Under the pieces are notes generated by a model. That model did not search any database, was not told where the DNA came from, and worked only from the letters and a program-made list of their open reading frames with translations. Shown here piece by piece: positions 1 to 13,354 of a stretch of 64,000 nucleotides of DNA (position 1 is the first letter of the stretch; every line of letters starts with the position of its first letter). This DNA comes from Paenibacillus sacheonensis (GTDB lineage Bacteria > Bacillota > Bacilli > Paenibacillales > Paenibacillaceae), in NCBI RefSeq assembly GCF_009909195.1, contig NZ_JAAAMU010000027.1:1-64000 (forward strand), given 5' to 3'. The translations under genes and the position numbers were made by a program.

Positions 1-146
1 TTATCCCGGTCTTCCAGGCAGGTTGCCTACGTGTTACTCACCCGTCCGCCGCTAAGCTATTCCCGAAGGAATAACTCCGCTCGACTTGCATGTATTAGGC
101 ACGCCGCCAGCGTTCGTCCTGAGCCAGGATCAAACTCTCCATAAAA
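1..146 (-). rRNA. 16S ribosomal RNA, 5' end (partial)
   Basis: Read on the minus strand, the sequence contains the universal 16S start GAGAGTTTGATCCTGGCTCAG, followed by the conserved stretch around position 50 of 16S and a short V1 loop. The gene runs off the left edge of the window, so only about the first 145 nucleotides are present. The mature 5' end near 146 is estimated from the usual few bases before GAGAGTTTG. The V1 region looks like Paenibacillaceae, but this is an impression, not an alignment. Confidence 0.97.
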
Positions 147-314
147 GTGGCCGAAGCCATTGTATAGAACAAGCTTGTTAGCTCATTACTTTGCTAGCTT
201 GTACGATTGACGAATCAATCGCTTTAAAGCATTTGTTGGATTCTGACGTGATCCATATGTTCAGTTTTCAAAGAACTTGTTTTGCTGTGATCACTTGCGT
301 GGTCACAAGAAATT

Positions 315-343
315 ATATTATCAGCTTTCCACTCGTTCGTCAA
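315..343 (-). promoter_or_regulatory. rRNA operon promoter
   Basis: On the minus strand TTGACG (338-343) and TAATAT (315-320) are separated by exactly 17 bp, a near-consensus sigma-A promoter pointing at the 16S gene. The roughly 160-nt leader between it and the 16S 5' end contains CTTTGAAAACTGAAC, a motif common in leaders of Bacillales rRNA operons. This accounts for the gene-free stretch 147-440. Confidence 0.88.
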
Positions 344-444
344 CATTTTTTTCTTTCTTGTCGAAAGCGTTTCGTTCGATGTTGGCGTGCGCCTCAAAAG
401 CGACAAGAAGTAATTTACCATATCTAAAAGCGGATTACAACTTG

Positions 445-495
445 TAAAAAATGACAAAGGCCGTACTTGAGCATGCATGCTCAAGTACGGCCTTT
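445..495 (-). terminator. Terminator downstream of ligA
   Basis: Positions 456-495 form a perfect 40-nt palindrome (20-bp arms, centre CATG). On the minus strand it is followed within a few bases by six T residues (445-450). It lies 6 nt after the ligA stop codon. It separates ligA from the downstream rRNA promoter. Confidence 0.88.
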
Positions 496-501
496 GTATC
501 T

Positions 502-4966
<4,465 letters not shown>

Positions 4967-5002
4967 AAATCCCCTTTGTTCGCATTTGTTCGCCTATTCT
5001 CC

Positions 5003-5031
5003 AGTCTAGACAACCGCCCGGGATGTGTCAA
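5003..5031 (-). promoter_or_regulatory. Promoter of pcrA-ligA
   Basis: A perfect -35 box TTGACA (5026-5031) is 17 bp from TAGACT (5003-5008), directly upstream of pcrA. Between promoter and start the sequence CGAACAAA occurs twice in tandem (about 4972-4993). CGAAC is half of the Bacillus LexA (SOS) site, but the second half is missing, so SOS control is only a possibility. Confidence 0.78.
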
Positions 5032-5044
5032 TTAGAGGTTCGAG

Positions 5045-5110
5045 GAAAAAGAAAACGGCCTTGATACGAAAGGGATGCGGCGCAACGCCCGATTTCGTCA
5101 TCAAAGCCGT
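5045..5110 (-). terminator. Terminator downstream of pcrB
   Basis: Arms ACGGCTTTGATGACGAAATC and its near-complement (5055-5074 and 5091-5110, with a few mismatches) enclose a short loop. On the minus strand they run into TTTTCTTTTT. It separates the pcrB transcript from the pcrA promoter. Confidence 0.75.
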
Positions 5111-5122
5111 ATAAAATGGTGG

Positions 5123-5836
5123 TTATTTACCGCTGTAGGGTACTTCGGCAACCGCGGCAACCGTCGATAACGCAGCCGCCAAGTCATCGTAAATCGCGTT
5201 CCCGACGATGACGGTGTGCGCCGCTTCCGCGGCCAGCCGCGCTTTGTCGGCATTGTCGATGCCTCCGCCGTAGAACAATCTTGCAGCCGCGGTTATTCTC
5301 CCCGCTCTCTTGACCAATTCCATATCGCCGAACTTGCCGCTGTACTCCATATAAATAATCGGCAGCCTCATCAGCCTATCCGCCATATAGATATGCGCCG
5401 TTACCGACTCCGCATCAAGCGCCGCGTTCGCTCCAGTCAGCTTCGCCGCCTCGGCTTCTCCGTTCAGGATCAAATATCCTTCCGCCGAAGTGATCTCCCA
5501 AGGAATGAACGCACCGAACGCGCGCAGCGCGCCGATCTGCCTGCCCGCCATCCACTCCGCCCGATCCGTGTTCAGGACAAGCGGTATGAAATAATGGTCG
5601 AAGCCGGGAACGGCTGCCTCTTCGCTGGAAACCTCAAGCGCGCAAGGCACCTCGTACCGCCGAATGCGGGACATGAGGTCGACCGTATTGTCGAACGTCA
5701 CGCCCGTCGAGCCGCCGACGATCACGGCGTCCGTGCCGGACATGCAAATCGCGTCCAACTGTTCGTCGCTGATCGCACGTTCCGGATCGAGCTTGAAGAC
5801 ATGACGCCATGTTTCGTATATCGCTTGAAACTCCAT
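5123..5836 (-). CDS. pcrB: Heptaprenylglyceryl phosphate synthase PcrB
   Basis: PcrB-type TIM-barrel prenyltransferases join a heptaprenyl group to sn-glycerol-1-phosphate, making an archaeal-type ether lipid precursor in Bacillales. Family features seen are GGSTGVT near the N-terminus, ALEVSS, YMEYSGKFGD, LFYGGGI and VGNAIYDD in the last third (the phosphate-binding loops). I chose the ATG at 5836 because GGAGG lies 5 nt upstream, which gives 237 aa. The longer reading starting at 5869 adds 11 residues with no ribosome site. In B. subtilis pcrB is first in the pcrB-pcrA-ligA operon. Here it is cut off from pcrA by a terminator and follows a STAS gene by 32 bp, so it is probably expressed with the regulatory genes upstream. 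Confidence 0.93.
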   Translation of the reverse strand: MEFQAIYETWRHVFKLDPERAISDEQLDAICMSGTDAVIVGGSTGVTFDNTVDLMSRIRRYEVPCALEVSSEEAAVPGFDHYFIPLVLNTDRAEWMAGRQIGALRAFGAFIPWEITSAEGYLILNGEAEAAKLTGANAALDAESVTAHIYMADRLMRLPIIYMEYSGKFGDMELVKRAGRITAAARLFYGGGIDNADKARLAAEAAHTVIVGNAIYDDLAAALSTVAAVAEVPYSGK

Positions 5837-5868
5837 GTTACCCTCCATCTTCTTCACGCTTGATGCCA

Positions 5869-6237
5869 TTAAAGATTAAGCGCCTCGATTCGCTGCATGA
5901 CCGCGAACTCGTTGGGATAAATCATCATATACTCCGTCAACCCCACCATACGGAACAGCTTCTCGTAATGAGGCGTCACGCCCCAGGAAAACGTATGCAC
6001 CCCGGCCTTGCTGCCCATGCGGGCCAGGCGGATCAGCACGGCCATGCCGCCGCTGTTGATATACTCCACCTTCGTCAAATCCAGCGCCAGGAATCGAACA
6101 CCGAGGCCCAGCTCCGTCTCCTGCTCCAAGACCGAAATCAGCTTTGCCTCCGCCGATTTCGTCAAATCGCCGTTCAGCTCAAGTACCATCCCGCCCTCGA
6201 ATTTACGCGTATGCATCGAAAAAGGTTGTTCTGCCAC
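5869..6237 (-). CDS. STAS-domain anti-anti-sigma-like protein
   Basis: A 122-residue single STAS domain of the SpoIIAA/RsbV type, which normally binds an RsbW-like kinase when unphosphorylated. The phospho-acceptor region reads YINSGGMAVLI, so the conserved serine is present (SpoIIAA has MDSSGLGVI). The GTG start at 6237 is supported by AGGAGG 7 nt upstream. A longer open frame to 6354 overlaps the previous gene and has no ribosome site. It lies 16 bp after a gene encoding a PP2C phosphatase fused to an RsbW-like ATPase. The two together contain all parts of a partner switch: kinase domain, STAS substrate and phosphatase. What the switch controls is not visible, because no sigma factor gene is adjacent. 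Confidence 0.85.
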   Translation of the reverse strand: MAEQPFSMHTRKFEGGMVLELNGDLTKSAEAKLISVLEQETELGLGVRFLALDLTKVEYINSGGMAVLIRLARMGSKAGVHTFSWGVTPHYEKLFRMVGLTEYMMIYPNEFAVMQRIEALNL

Positions 6238-6253
6238 TGTGTTGCCTCCTCTT

Positions 6254-8419
6254 CTATATCGAATGCTCTCCCGGAGCGTTTCTCGGTTTACGCATAAAAT
6301 ACAGCTCGGTATAGAAGCCGCGCTCATCCCGTCCCGTCGTCCAATAGTCGGCAAGCGAATCGATCATGACGAGCCCCCAGCCGCGCGGATCCTCGGATTC
6401 CAGCTTCTTGCGCATCTCTTCTTCGTCTCGGTTGAGACGGGGGAAATAGCCGCCGCCTTCATCATAAACTCGGCATACCGCAAGCATGCCGCCGATTTGG
6501 GCAATCAGCGTCACGTATTTATTCGGCTGCAGTCCGTTGCCATGTTCAATGGCATTAATCATCGCTTCGCATATCGCGCTTTGCACGTCTTCGCGGATGT
6601 CGCATTCCGGCCAACGTTCCTCCATCCAATCGCCAAGCTTCATGGCGATCAGGCGCTCGCTGCCCAGATGGCTGCGCAGCGACCATTCCCTGGACAGAAA
6701 GGGATTATCGAAATGTCCGGAGACCGAACCCTGCTCGACCTGCGACAGGTTCAGCTTGGCAAGCAAGCTGCGATACTCCCCCGCCAGCTCGAGAACGACG
6801 ACGGTTCTGTCGTCTTGACCCGGACCGCATTCCTGGTCGACCCGGGCAAGCCAGTCGTCAATAACCACAGCCAGGTCCATCGCAGGCTTCCATGTGGCAA
6901 GCTCCGCTTCCAGGCCCTCGAAGCTGTACATCGTTCCTTGTTGGTTAATCGCCTCAATTAATCCGTCGGTATATAGCAGAAACCGGTCGCCGTCCTCCAA
7001 CTGCAGACTCAATTCCTCGTATTCGGCATCCGGATCGATACCGATGGGAAGCGAGCTGCAGTCCACTGCCTTATATTGGCCTTCTTTAGAAACAACGTAG
7101 GGCGACAGATGCCCTGCGCTGGCGTATTGCACGTGATTATTGGTTAAATCGATGACGCCGACGCCGATCGTGACGGAACCGTCATCGCCCATGGCTTCGC
7201 AAAGTTGCCGGTTCATGCGGGCAAGCACCTCCGAGGGGCTGCCGCTTCGCCGGATCTCGGACCGGAAGACGAGCAGCTGCGCGGACATGAGGAGCGCGGC
7301 AGGCAGGCCTTTGCCGGATACGTCGCCGATCATGATCGCGAACCGGCTCGGTCCGAGCGACACGACGTCGAAGAAGTCCCCGCCTACCTCGCGATAAGGC
7401 TGGCAGCGGGCCGTAATCCGGTACGAACCGATCGTCAGGTCGCCGGGCGGCAGAAGCTTCTGCTGCACATTGTAGGCCAGTTTCAGCTCGCGTTCCAGCG
7501 ACTCGTATTCTCGATTAATCCGGTTTTGCAGTTCATTGAAAGCAACGGCCAGTTCCCCCGCTTCGTCATGGAGAATGGCCGCCGCTTCGTTTCTCGGCAA
7601 GTCATAGCCGCCCACCAGTCCGCGGATGCCGCGGATCAGCCTTCTCAGCTCTTCCCTGAATTGCATCGTTACGTAACTGAACAAGCTTAATCCCATTATA
7701 AAATAAAACATGGCCATGATGCCAAACTTGTACGGATCGGTCGGTTCATGGGGGCTAGCCGTCACAATCGCCAGCTGAAGCAGGCTCAGGATCGTCACGA
7801 TGAACGTGCTCGTATAGGTGATCACGAGCGGCTGGGCGACGGATGCCCGGCCGTCGAATCCGCTCGGCAGCGGCTGGAGCCGCATGAGAACCGGTCTGAG
7901 CGTGCGGCGTACCGAAGTAAACAAAATAATGGCCATGAAGATAAACAGGCCTTGCTCCCCCACGACCGTCCCGAGAAGACGCAAGCCGTCAGTCTGCTCC
8001 TGCATGATATACGCTGCGATATCCATGCCATGGAACAAGACCGAAAGCAGCAAGCCAAACAAACACATGCCGGCGAAGAGCTCATACGGAAGCCGGTACA
8101 GCCGCAGAAGCGCCCTGTTGGTCTGACTCTCTTGGCTTTGTCCGCCTGCCGGCCTGAATTGCGCTTGCAATATACTGAAAACCGGCTGAAGCCTTATGAC
8201 GGATATGCACAGGAGCAGCAAGCCCAGAAAAAGCGCTCCCAAGCCCAGGATCACTACCGGAAACGGGAACATTTTATTAAAGTAGGCATCCAGCAGCGCT
8301 TCGGCCCGCACGATGAGCACGCCGGCAAGCATCGTAATCAAGAAGACGGCAAGCAGACGATTGAGCAGCATCCCGTTGTAGTACACAGGCGGTTTTTTCT
8401 GCCGCGTCGTCATTTCCAT
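6254..8419 (-). CDS. Membrane SpoIIE/RsbU-type PP2C phosphatase with C-terminal RsbW-like ATPase domain
   Basis: About 721 aa. The first 260 residues contain roughly six hydrophobic segments. A HAMP-like linker and coiled-coil region follow, then a PP2C phosphatase domain (GGDFFDVV, IGDVSGKGLPAALLM, DGLIEAIN), and a C-terminal GHKL ATPase domain with the N-box EAMINAIEHGNG. Phosphatases of this class dephosphorylate STAS proteins and RsbW-type domains phosphorylate them. Here both activities may sit in one membrane protein next to their likely STAS substrate. The ATG at 8419 follows AGGAAG by 5 nt and overlaps the end of the upstream regulator gene by 10 nt. A second ATG at 8413 forms an ATGA overlap. 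Both imply translational coupling. The input signal is unknown. Confidence 0.9.
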   Translation of the reverse strand: MEMTTRQKKPPVYYNGMLLNRLLAVFLITMLAGVLIVRAEALLDAYFNKMFPFPVVILGLGALFLGLLLLCISVIRLQPVFSILQAQFRPAGGQSQESQTNRALLRLYRLPYELFAGMCLFGLLLSVLFHGMDIAAYIMQEQTDGLRLLGTVVGEQGLFIFMAIILFTSVRRTLRPVLMRLQPLPSGFDGRASVAQPLVITYTSTFIVTILSLLQLAIVTASPHEPTDPYKFGIMAMFYFIMGLSLFSYVTMQFREELRRLIRGIRGLVGGYDLPRNEAAAILHDEAGELAVAFNELQNRINREYESLERELKLAYNVQQKLLPPGDLTIGSYRITARCQPYREVGGDFFDVVSLGPSRFAIMIGDVSGKGLPAALLMSAQLLVFRSEIRRSGSPSEVLARMNRQLCEAMGDDGSVTIGVGVIDLTNNHVQYASAGHLSPYVVSKEGQYKAVDCSSLPIGIDPDAEYEELSLQLEDGDRFLLYTDGLIEAINQQGTMYSFEGLEAELATWKPAMDLAVVIDDWLARVDQECGPGQDDRTVVVLELAGEYRSLLAKLNLSQVEQGSVSGHFDNPFLSREWSLRSHLGSERLIAMKLGDWMEERWPECDIREDVQSAICEAMINAIEHGNGLQPNKYVTLIAQIGGMLAVCRVYDEGGGYFPRLNRDEEEMRKKLESEDPRGWGLVMIDSLADYWTTGRDERGFYTELYFMRKPRNAPGEHSI

Positions 8420-10242
8420 AGCAGCTTCCTGACTTCTTCCAACGGCTCGATACCGAGTTCTTCCTTCCAAACGCGTTCAAGCCGGCGATACCAGCTGATC
8501 GCCTCGACGCGGCGGTTGCCGCGCAAGCAAAGCCTGATCATGGCTTCGAACGCCTCCTCGTGTTCAGGCCGCAGCGCGATCCAATCGGACAGCCGCTGTT
8601 CTTCGCGCGCTTCGTCTTTCTGATCGGCATAGAACGCCGCCAGTCTTTTGAGCATCGTGGTCTGCCTGTCCAGCAGCTGTTCCCTGGTGCGCTCCAGCCA
8701 CTCCGCGTAAGGGAGCTCAGTCGCAAGGAGACCGTAGAGCGGTATCGCCTTCTCATACAGCCGGCTGGCAGCCTCGTGGTCGTCCATCCATAGCTGGTCC
8801 CCCACGCGGGATAGCGTTATGAACGTCTCGACGTCTACGGATTCGACCGCCTGCTCCGCTATACCCACCACCCCTCGCTTGGCGTACACAGCTTCCTCGT
8901 GCAGGCCGATCTCCTTGAGCGCATTGCGCAGGTCATGCAGCGTTACGTACAGTTGATTGGAGCGCTTCGCGGGGTCGCCCTCGCCGAAAACCCGCTCGAT
9001 GACCTGCTCGCGATTGGATTTATATGCCGGCTGCAGAAGCAGGTAGGTGAATAACTCGCCGGCTTTGCGCCGCTTCCAAACCGGTTCGGCCTGCTGGCCA
9101 TCCTCCGTGCTGAAGCCGATGCCGCCAAACAGCTTGATTCTCCACTTCGAACCTGCACTTGCGCCCGCGCTGGCGTTCGATTGTTCCGCCGCGGGAGGTG
9201 ATTGCTGCGGGAAATCGTTTTGCCTTCCGGTTCCGAGCCCGCGGGAACCATCAGCAATGGGACGCAGACTTTCTCCGGGCCGGGCAGCTGCAGCCGTAGC
9301 ATCAACCGTCGCCGCAGCCAGCCGCTCCTGCAATTCGACCGCCAGCCGATGGGCGGCAGGCGTCGACAAGAGCCGCTGTCTGCGTTCAAACAGCCGCAGC
9401 GCTTCCGCTGCCGCCTCGAGCCGTTTCTCCGCCAACATCCGTCTCGCTAAGGCCCCTGCGGCATAAATGCCGCACTCGATATCATCGGCAAGTTCCTCCG
9501 GCAGGCGCTCTTCAGCTTCTCCCATTACGACGGCCTTGCTTAAATAAGCGTATCGAACAGGCAGCCGTTCGCACATGGACGCATCGGGCTTCGGACTGCC
9601 GAGCAGATCCAAGACCGCGGCGGCCAGCGGCTGCTCCGCCGTATGCCGTTTCAACCAATTCAACCAGAACGGCCAGTCCGGATTCGACTGTACCCGCGGA
9701 TCGAAGATCCGGCTGTCCAGCAGGGCAAAGCCGGTCCACAGCGGCCTGCCTTCTTCCCGAAATCGTTCTACCGCAGCCATCATCAGTCCCAGCGCTTCTT
9801 CGAATCGGGATGGATGGTTCGGCGCGCTCGCCGCCGATCGGGCCAGCGCCCATGGGACGAAACCGCTGCAATGCTCCCGGTTGCGCGCCCATTCTTGCTC
9901 GAGCAGCGTCATGAAAGGCTTGGATTCGTGCAGATCTCCAACCTGAATATACAAGAGCCCCAGCATCGCCATCATCGTCAGCATCGCGGACTCGTCGGCC
10001 TGCGCGGCAAAACCGCGAAGCGCGGCTTCCAGCCTTTGCTTCGTTTCCATCGGCTGTCCGTTCAACAGTCTATGTTCGCATTCGGCGCGAAGCAGCAGGG
10101 GGGACTTCATTCTTATCTCTGAAGGAATGGCCATAAGCTGCTCGATTGACGGCATCTGCCCATCTAGGATCGTTTGTTCTGCTTTCATTACTTGACCCAG
10201 CCATTGATCATGCTGCGATCCTTGATTGTTGTTCTGATTCAT
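8410..10242 (-). CDS. BTAD/SARP-type transcriptional regulator
   Basis: About 610 aa. The N-terminal part is helical, Ala/Leu/Glu-rich and TPR-like. A Ser/Ala/Gly-rich linker lies near residues 335-370. It is followed by an OmpR-like winged helix (WRIKLFGGIGF ... RRKAGELFTYLLLQP ... NQLYVTLHDLRNALK) and a bacterial transcriptional activator domain (helical repeats ending EELGIEPLEEVRKLL). This DNA-binding plus BTAD order is that of SARP/AfsR-like activators, without an NB-ARC ATPase. The ATG at 10242 follows GAGGGTG closely; the longer reading to 10311 is not supported. It is the first gene of a run reaching pcrB and overlaps the phosphatase gene. I infer that it regulates, or is regulated with, the phosphatase/STAS module. 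Its target genes are unknown. Confidence 0.85.
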   Translation of the reverse strand: MNQNNNQGSQHDQWLGQVMKAEQTILDGQMPSIEQLMAIPSEIRMKSPLLLRAECEHRLLNGQPMETKQRLEAALRGFAAQADESAMLTMMAMLGLLYIQVGDLHESKPFMTLLEQEWARNREHCSGFVPWALARSAASAPNHPSRFEEALGLMMAAVERFREEGRPLWTGFALLDSRIFDPRVQSNPDWPFWLNWLKRHTAEQPLAAAVLDLLGSPKPDASMCERLPVRYAYLSKAVVMGEAEERLPEELADDIECGIYAAGALARRMLAEKRLEAAAEALRLFERRQRLLSTPAAHRLAVELQERLAAATVDATAAAARPGESLRPIADGSRGLGTGRQNDFPQQSPPAAEQSNASAGASAGSKWRIKLFGGIGFSTEDGQQAEPVWKRRKAGELFTYLLLQPAYKSNREQVIERVFGEGDPAKRSNQLYVTLHDLRNALKEIGLHEEAVYAKRGVVGIAEQAVESVDVETFITLSRVGDQLWMDDHEAASRLYEKAIPLYGLLATELPYAEWLERTREQLLDRQTTMLKRLAAFYADQKDEAREEQRLSDWIALRPEHEEAFEAMIRLCLRGNRRVEAISWYRRLERVWKEELGIEPLEEVRKLLWK

Positions 10243-10403
10243 TGGCACCCTCACCGCGCTTCGTTTATTCATCCAGGTCAATATGAACTTCAAACCGTCG
10301 TTTTGTCCCAAATGGCGCTAATAGTTGCTATAATTCGCTTCCCATTGGGCAAATTCCTCTCGGGATTGTCGAAATGAAACGTTTCTTGTACTCCTTATTA
10401 CCC

Positions 10404-10439
10404 AAAAAAAGAAAAGAGAGACCCCGTTAAAGGTCTCTC
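10404..10439 (-). terminator. Terminator downstream of the U32 gene
   Basis: An 8-bp stem GAGAGACC/GGTCTCTC (10416-10423 and 10432-10439) with an 8-nt loop is followed on the minus strand by TTTTCTTTTTTT. It begins 11 nt past the stop codon of the U32 gene. Confidence 0.9.
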
Positions 10440-10450
10440 CCACGATACGT

Positions 10451-12997
10451 CTATTTCACCAACTGGCCCCTCGTAACGCCCAGCTGATTGATCGCTTTCA
10501 GACTGCGCCACACCTGCGTACCGCCGATGCGTCCGGCAAGCGCGTCGCTGTACAGCTCGATAACCTCTTCTACTTTATCGGCCGTTTCTTCCAAAAATTC
10601 AATACGAAATGACGAAACGCCCAAATCCTTGAACTGCACCATATATTCCGCGCCGGACTGCTCGATGGCGTTGTAAACGGTATTCCGGCAGCCTTCGTCG
10701 ACCCGGACGGGATGGGACATACCGATCCGGTCCTGTAGGGAAGCGCGGTGCTCCTCGCACGGACGTCCGCAGTTCGTATAGTCGGTGCCCTCGCTCATGA
10801 ACGTGCAATATACGCAATGCTCCGTATGGAACATCGGCAGATGCTGATGAATGACGATCTCGGTCCGCGACGTATCGCTCGCACTCAGCAAATCGAACAT
10901 TTGCTGGACGTTCAGGTCGTACGATGGCGTGATGAGATCGCAGCCCGCATCCAGGAACAAATCCGATGCCTTATGGTTAGCGACATTCAGCGAAAAATCG
11001 CCGATCAGCCGCGGGAAGGGCTCGTTCGGATTGGCGGCCTTGGCGCGCAAGTAGTAATACAACGCACCCGTATTCCTTACCAGTACCGCATCAGGCTTCA
11101 GCTTAAGAATGTTGGCGTGATAGCCGTTCTCGCCCGGCATATGAATCCGCGGCGTCGCCAAAGCAATCGGCTTGCCCGCGCTCCGCGCAAGCTCCATGGC
11201 GGCAGGGAACTGCTTAATGAACTCGAAATCGGCATAAACCATGCCAACCTTCTCGGAGCGCACCGCCGCTTCCAATTGCGGCAGGCTGCGGCATAGCACC
11301 GTCAGCTTGGCCGTGCGGTCCGCCGCGGCGGAAAGCGTAGCTCCGCCGCCGCGCGTATGGCCCGCGGCGCTGCCGCCATGCGCGTCGCCGTACGTCTCGA
11401 CGCTGCGCTTCACGTACACGGGCGGCTTCGGACGTTCGCCCGCCAGCGCTTCCGCAGCCTCGCGCCGCATCCGGTTCAGCTCGCGCATCGGCACGATCAG
11501 GTCGCCGTCCAGCTCGACGTCGAGCGTCTCCAGCTGGTACACCGTGCCGCCCAGCCGGCCAAGCTGTTCACGCAGCAAAGCTTCGTCCATCGGGCGCTTC
11601 TGAGCATGCTCGAGCAGCAGTTCCGATGTAACCTCGACCGTGTTGCCTTTCTCCACGTCGGTCCACCAGGTCCGCAGCGGCTGACCGAGTTCGCCCACGA
11701 CTTTCAGGTTCAACGGAAACACGCGATAAGGCTTCTCCGTCTCGAAGGTCGCGCGAAGCCGTCTGTCCAATGCCGGGTCGCTTGTCTTCCAGACGCGGTC
11801 TCCAACGTGAACGCGGTGCAGGTCGACGTCGCTGCGGCCGGGAACGATCTCGATCACGGTCCCTTCCTGCGCTTCGCCTTCCAGCTTGACGCCCTGTCTG
11901 CGGACGTCGTACACGCGGCCGCCCTCTTCCTTCTTCGTCGGGTCGCCGGCGTCGAACACGATGCCGTCTCCCCGCTTCAACGGCGCTTCGATCCGGCACA
12001 CGATGGCATCGCGCAGAATGCGCTCCACGCGTCCGAGGTAGACGCCGCGGCTCTTCGGAAACGTGCCTTCCACAAGCTTCTTGTTGTTCGTCCCCTCGAG
12101 AAAACCGGACGTGAACCCGCGGGAGAAGCTCTGCTGCAGCTCGCGGATCTCTTCCTTCGAGGGCGCCGAGCGGTCGCCGTCGAAATATTTGTCGATCGCG
12201 CGCCGGTATTTGCTGACAACGTTCGCCACGTACTCGGGGCTCTTCAACCGTCCTTCGATCTTGAAGGACGTCACGCCTGCTTCAATGAGGTCAGGCACAA
12301 GCTCCACGGCCGCGAGGTCCTTCGGCGAAAGCAGATAGGCGATGTCGCCCATCGGCTTATGCTCGCCGTCCACCATTAAATCGTACGGCAAGCGGCAAGC
12401 TTGCGCGCACTCGCCCCGATTCGCGGATCGGCCGCCCCACATTTCGGAGGTCAGACACTGTCCGGAGTACGAAACGCACAGCGCTCCGTGCACGAACACC
12501 TCCATCGGCAGCTTCGCCTGCTCGCCGATCGTCTTGATTTGCTTCAGGTTATTCTCCCGTCCAAGCACAACCCGCTCGATATCGAACGGCTTCGTGAATT
12601 CGACCGCCTCCGGCGAGGTGATCGTCATCTGCGTAGAGCCATGGATCGGGAAGTCTGGCGACAGCTCCCTGATCAGTTTTACGAGCCCCAGATCCTGGAC
12701 GATCACGGCGTCGACGCCCGCATCGATGCAGGAATCGATTAGCCGTTTCGCGTCTTCCAGCTCATTTTGAAACACCAATATATTAAAGGTCAAAAACCCT
12801 TTCACGCCATAGCTGTGCAGGAACGCCATAATTTCCGGCAGCTCGTCGGTTTGAAAATTGTTCGCCCGCGCCCGCGCGTTGAACTTCTCCACGCCGAAAA
12901 AAATGGCATCGGCACCATTCGCCACCGCCGCCCGCATGCAGTCCCAGTCACCGGCCGGAGCCAGCAGCTCGACATCTTGCCGTTTCATCATATTCAT
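10451..12997 (-). CDS. U32 family protein with DUF3656-type insert (RlhA/TrhP-like RNA hydroxylation protein)
   Basis: About 848 aa. The U32 signature is clear (MEVFVHGALCVSYSGQC), followed by CAQAC and, near the C-terminus, a second cysteine cluster (HCVYC, NCGRPC). Members of U32 once called peptidases are now known in E. coli to act in prephenate-dependent hydroxylation of tRNA (TrhP) or 23S rRNA C2501 (RlhA), with cysteines binding an Fe-S cluster. The long central region resembles the DUF3656 insert of RlhA, so RNA hydroxylation is the best guess. A missing second component cannot be ruled out. Start choice is uncertain: ATG 12997 has GGCGG 8 nt upstream, and a TTG at 13024 extends the frame. 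The gene is monocistronic, with a strong terminator. Confidence 0.85.
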   Translation of the reverse strand: MNMMKRQDVELLAPAGDWDCMRAAVANGADAIFFGVEKFNARARANNFQTDELPEIMAFLHSYGVKGFLTFNILVFQNELEDAKRLIDSCIDAGVDAVIVQDLGLVKLIRELSPDFPIHGSTQMTITSPEAVEFTKPFDIERVVLGRENNLKQIKTIGEQAKLPMEVFVHGALCVSYSGQCLTSEMWGGRSANRGECAQACRLPYDLMVDGEHKPMGDIAYLLSPKDLAAVELVPDLIEAGVTSFKIEGRLKSPEYVANVVSKYRRAIDKYFDGDRSAPSKEEIRELQQSFSRGFTSGFLEGTNNKKLVEGTFPKSRGVYLGRVERILRDAIVCRIEAPLKRGDGIVFDAGDPTKKEEGGRVYDVRRQGVKLEGEAQEGTVIEIVPGRSDVDLHRVHVGDRVWKTSDPALDRRLRATFETEKPYRVFPLNLKVVGELGQPLRTWWTDVEKGNTVEVTSELLLEHAQKRPMDEALLREQLGRLGGTVYQLETLDVELDGDLIVPMRELNRMRREAAEALAGERPKPPVYVKRSVETYGDAHGGSAAGHTRGGGATLSAAADRTAKLTVLCRSLPQLEAAVRSEKVGMVYADFEFIKQFPAAMELARSAGKPIALATPRIHMPGENGYHANILKLKPDAVLVRNTGALYYYLRAKAANPNEPFPRLIGDFSLNVANHKASDLFLDAGCDLITPSYDLNVQQMFDLLSASDTSRTEIVIHQHLPMFHTEHCVYCTFMSEGTDYTNCGRPCEEHRASLQDRIGMSHPVRVDEGCRNTVYNAIEQSGAEYMVQFKDLGVSSFRIEFLEETADKVEEVIELYSDALAGRIGGTQVWRSLKAINQLGVTRGQLVK

Positions 12998-13033
12998 GTA
13001 AACGTCCGCCATCCTATCTTGCAAATCACGTAT

Positions 13034-13278
13034 TTTCTTTCATTTTAACAGAGCGCAGGTATAAACAAAAGCCGCTAACCTGCAGGAAACGGCTGGGCAG
13101 CCGATAATCTCCGCTCTCTGCGATTATGCACCTCTCAATCGCGGCCATTACTTAATAGGAAAAAAAATGATTTCCGAAGCGCATGGCCCTCGCTGGACTG
13201 AGCCTTTTGCTTTTCTTGAATAAGCGTTTTCATTTTTGTCCTTTATGTATGTTTTTTTGTCATTGGCCCTTCCGAATC
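13034..13278. other. Gene-free stretch between divergent U32 and isomerase genes
   Basis: I see no convincing coding frame here. It holds a weak GCGATT/AATCGC hairpin (about 13119-13154), an A-run and T-rich sequence. No riboswitch or T-box motif was recognised. The promoter of the U32 gene must lie at its left edge, but no strong match was found. Confidence 0.5.
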
Positions 13279-13307
13279 TTAACCTGGCATATTGCCCATG
13301 CTATAAT
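13279..13307 (+). promoter_or_regulatory. Promoter of the sugar isomerase gene
   Basis: A perfect -10 box TATAAT (13302-13307) is preceded at exactly 17 bp by TTAACC (13279-13284, 4 of 6 matches to TTGACA). It lies about 50 bp before the start codon. Confidence 0.75.
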
Positions 13308-13354
13308 GGATAGAGACTTGAAGTACATAACCATTGGGAGGTAACTATACTCGT

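Noticed and set aside
191-484. Small open frames in the rRNA leader
   Set aside because: They overlap the rrn promoter and the ligA terminator and have no ribosome site.
4972-4993. LexA site in front of pcrA
   Set aside because: CGAAC occurs twice as a direct repeat, but the inverted half GTTCG is missing.
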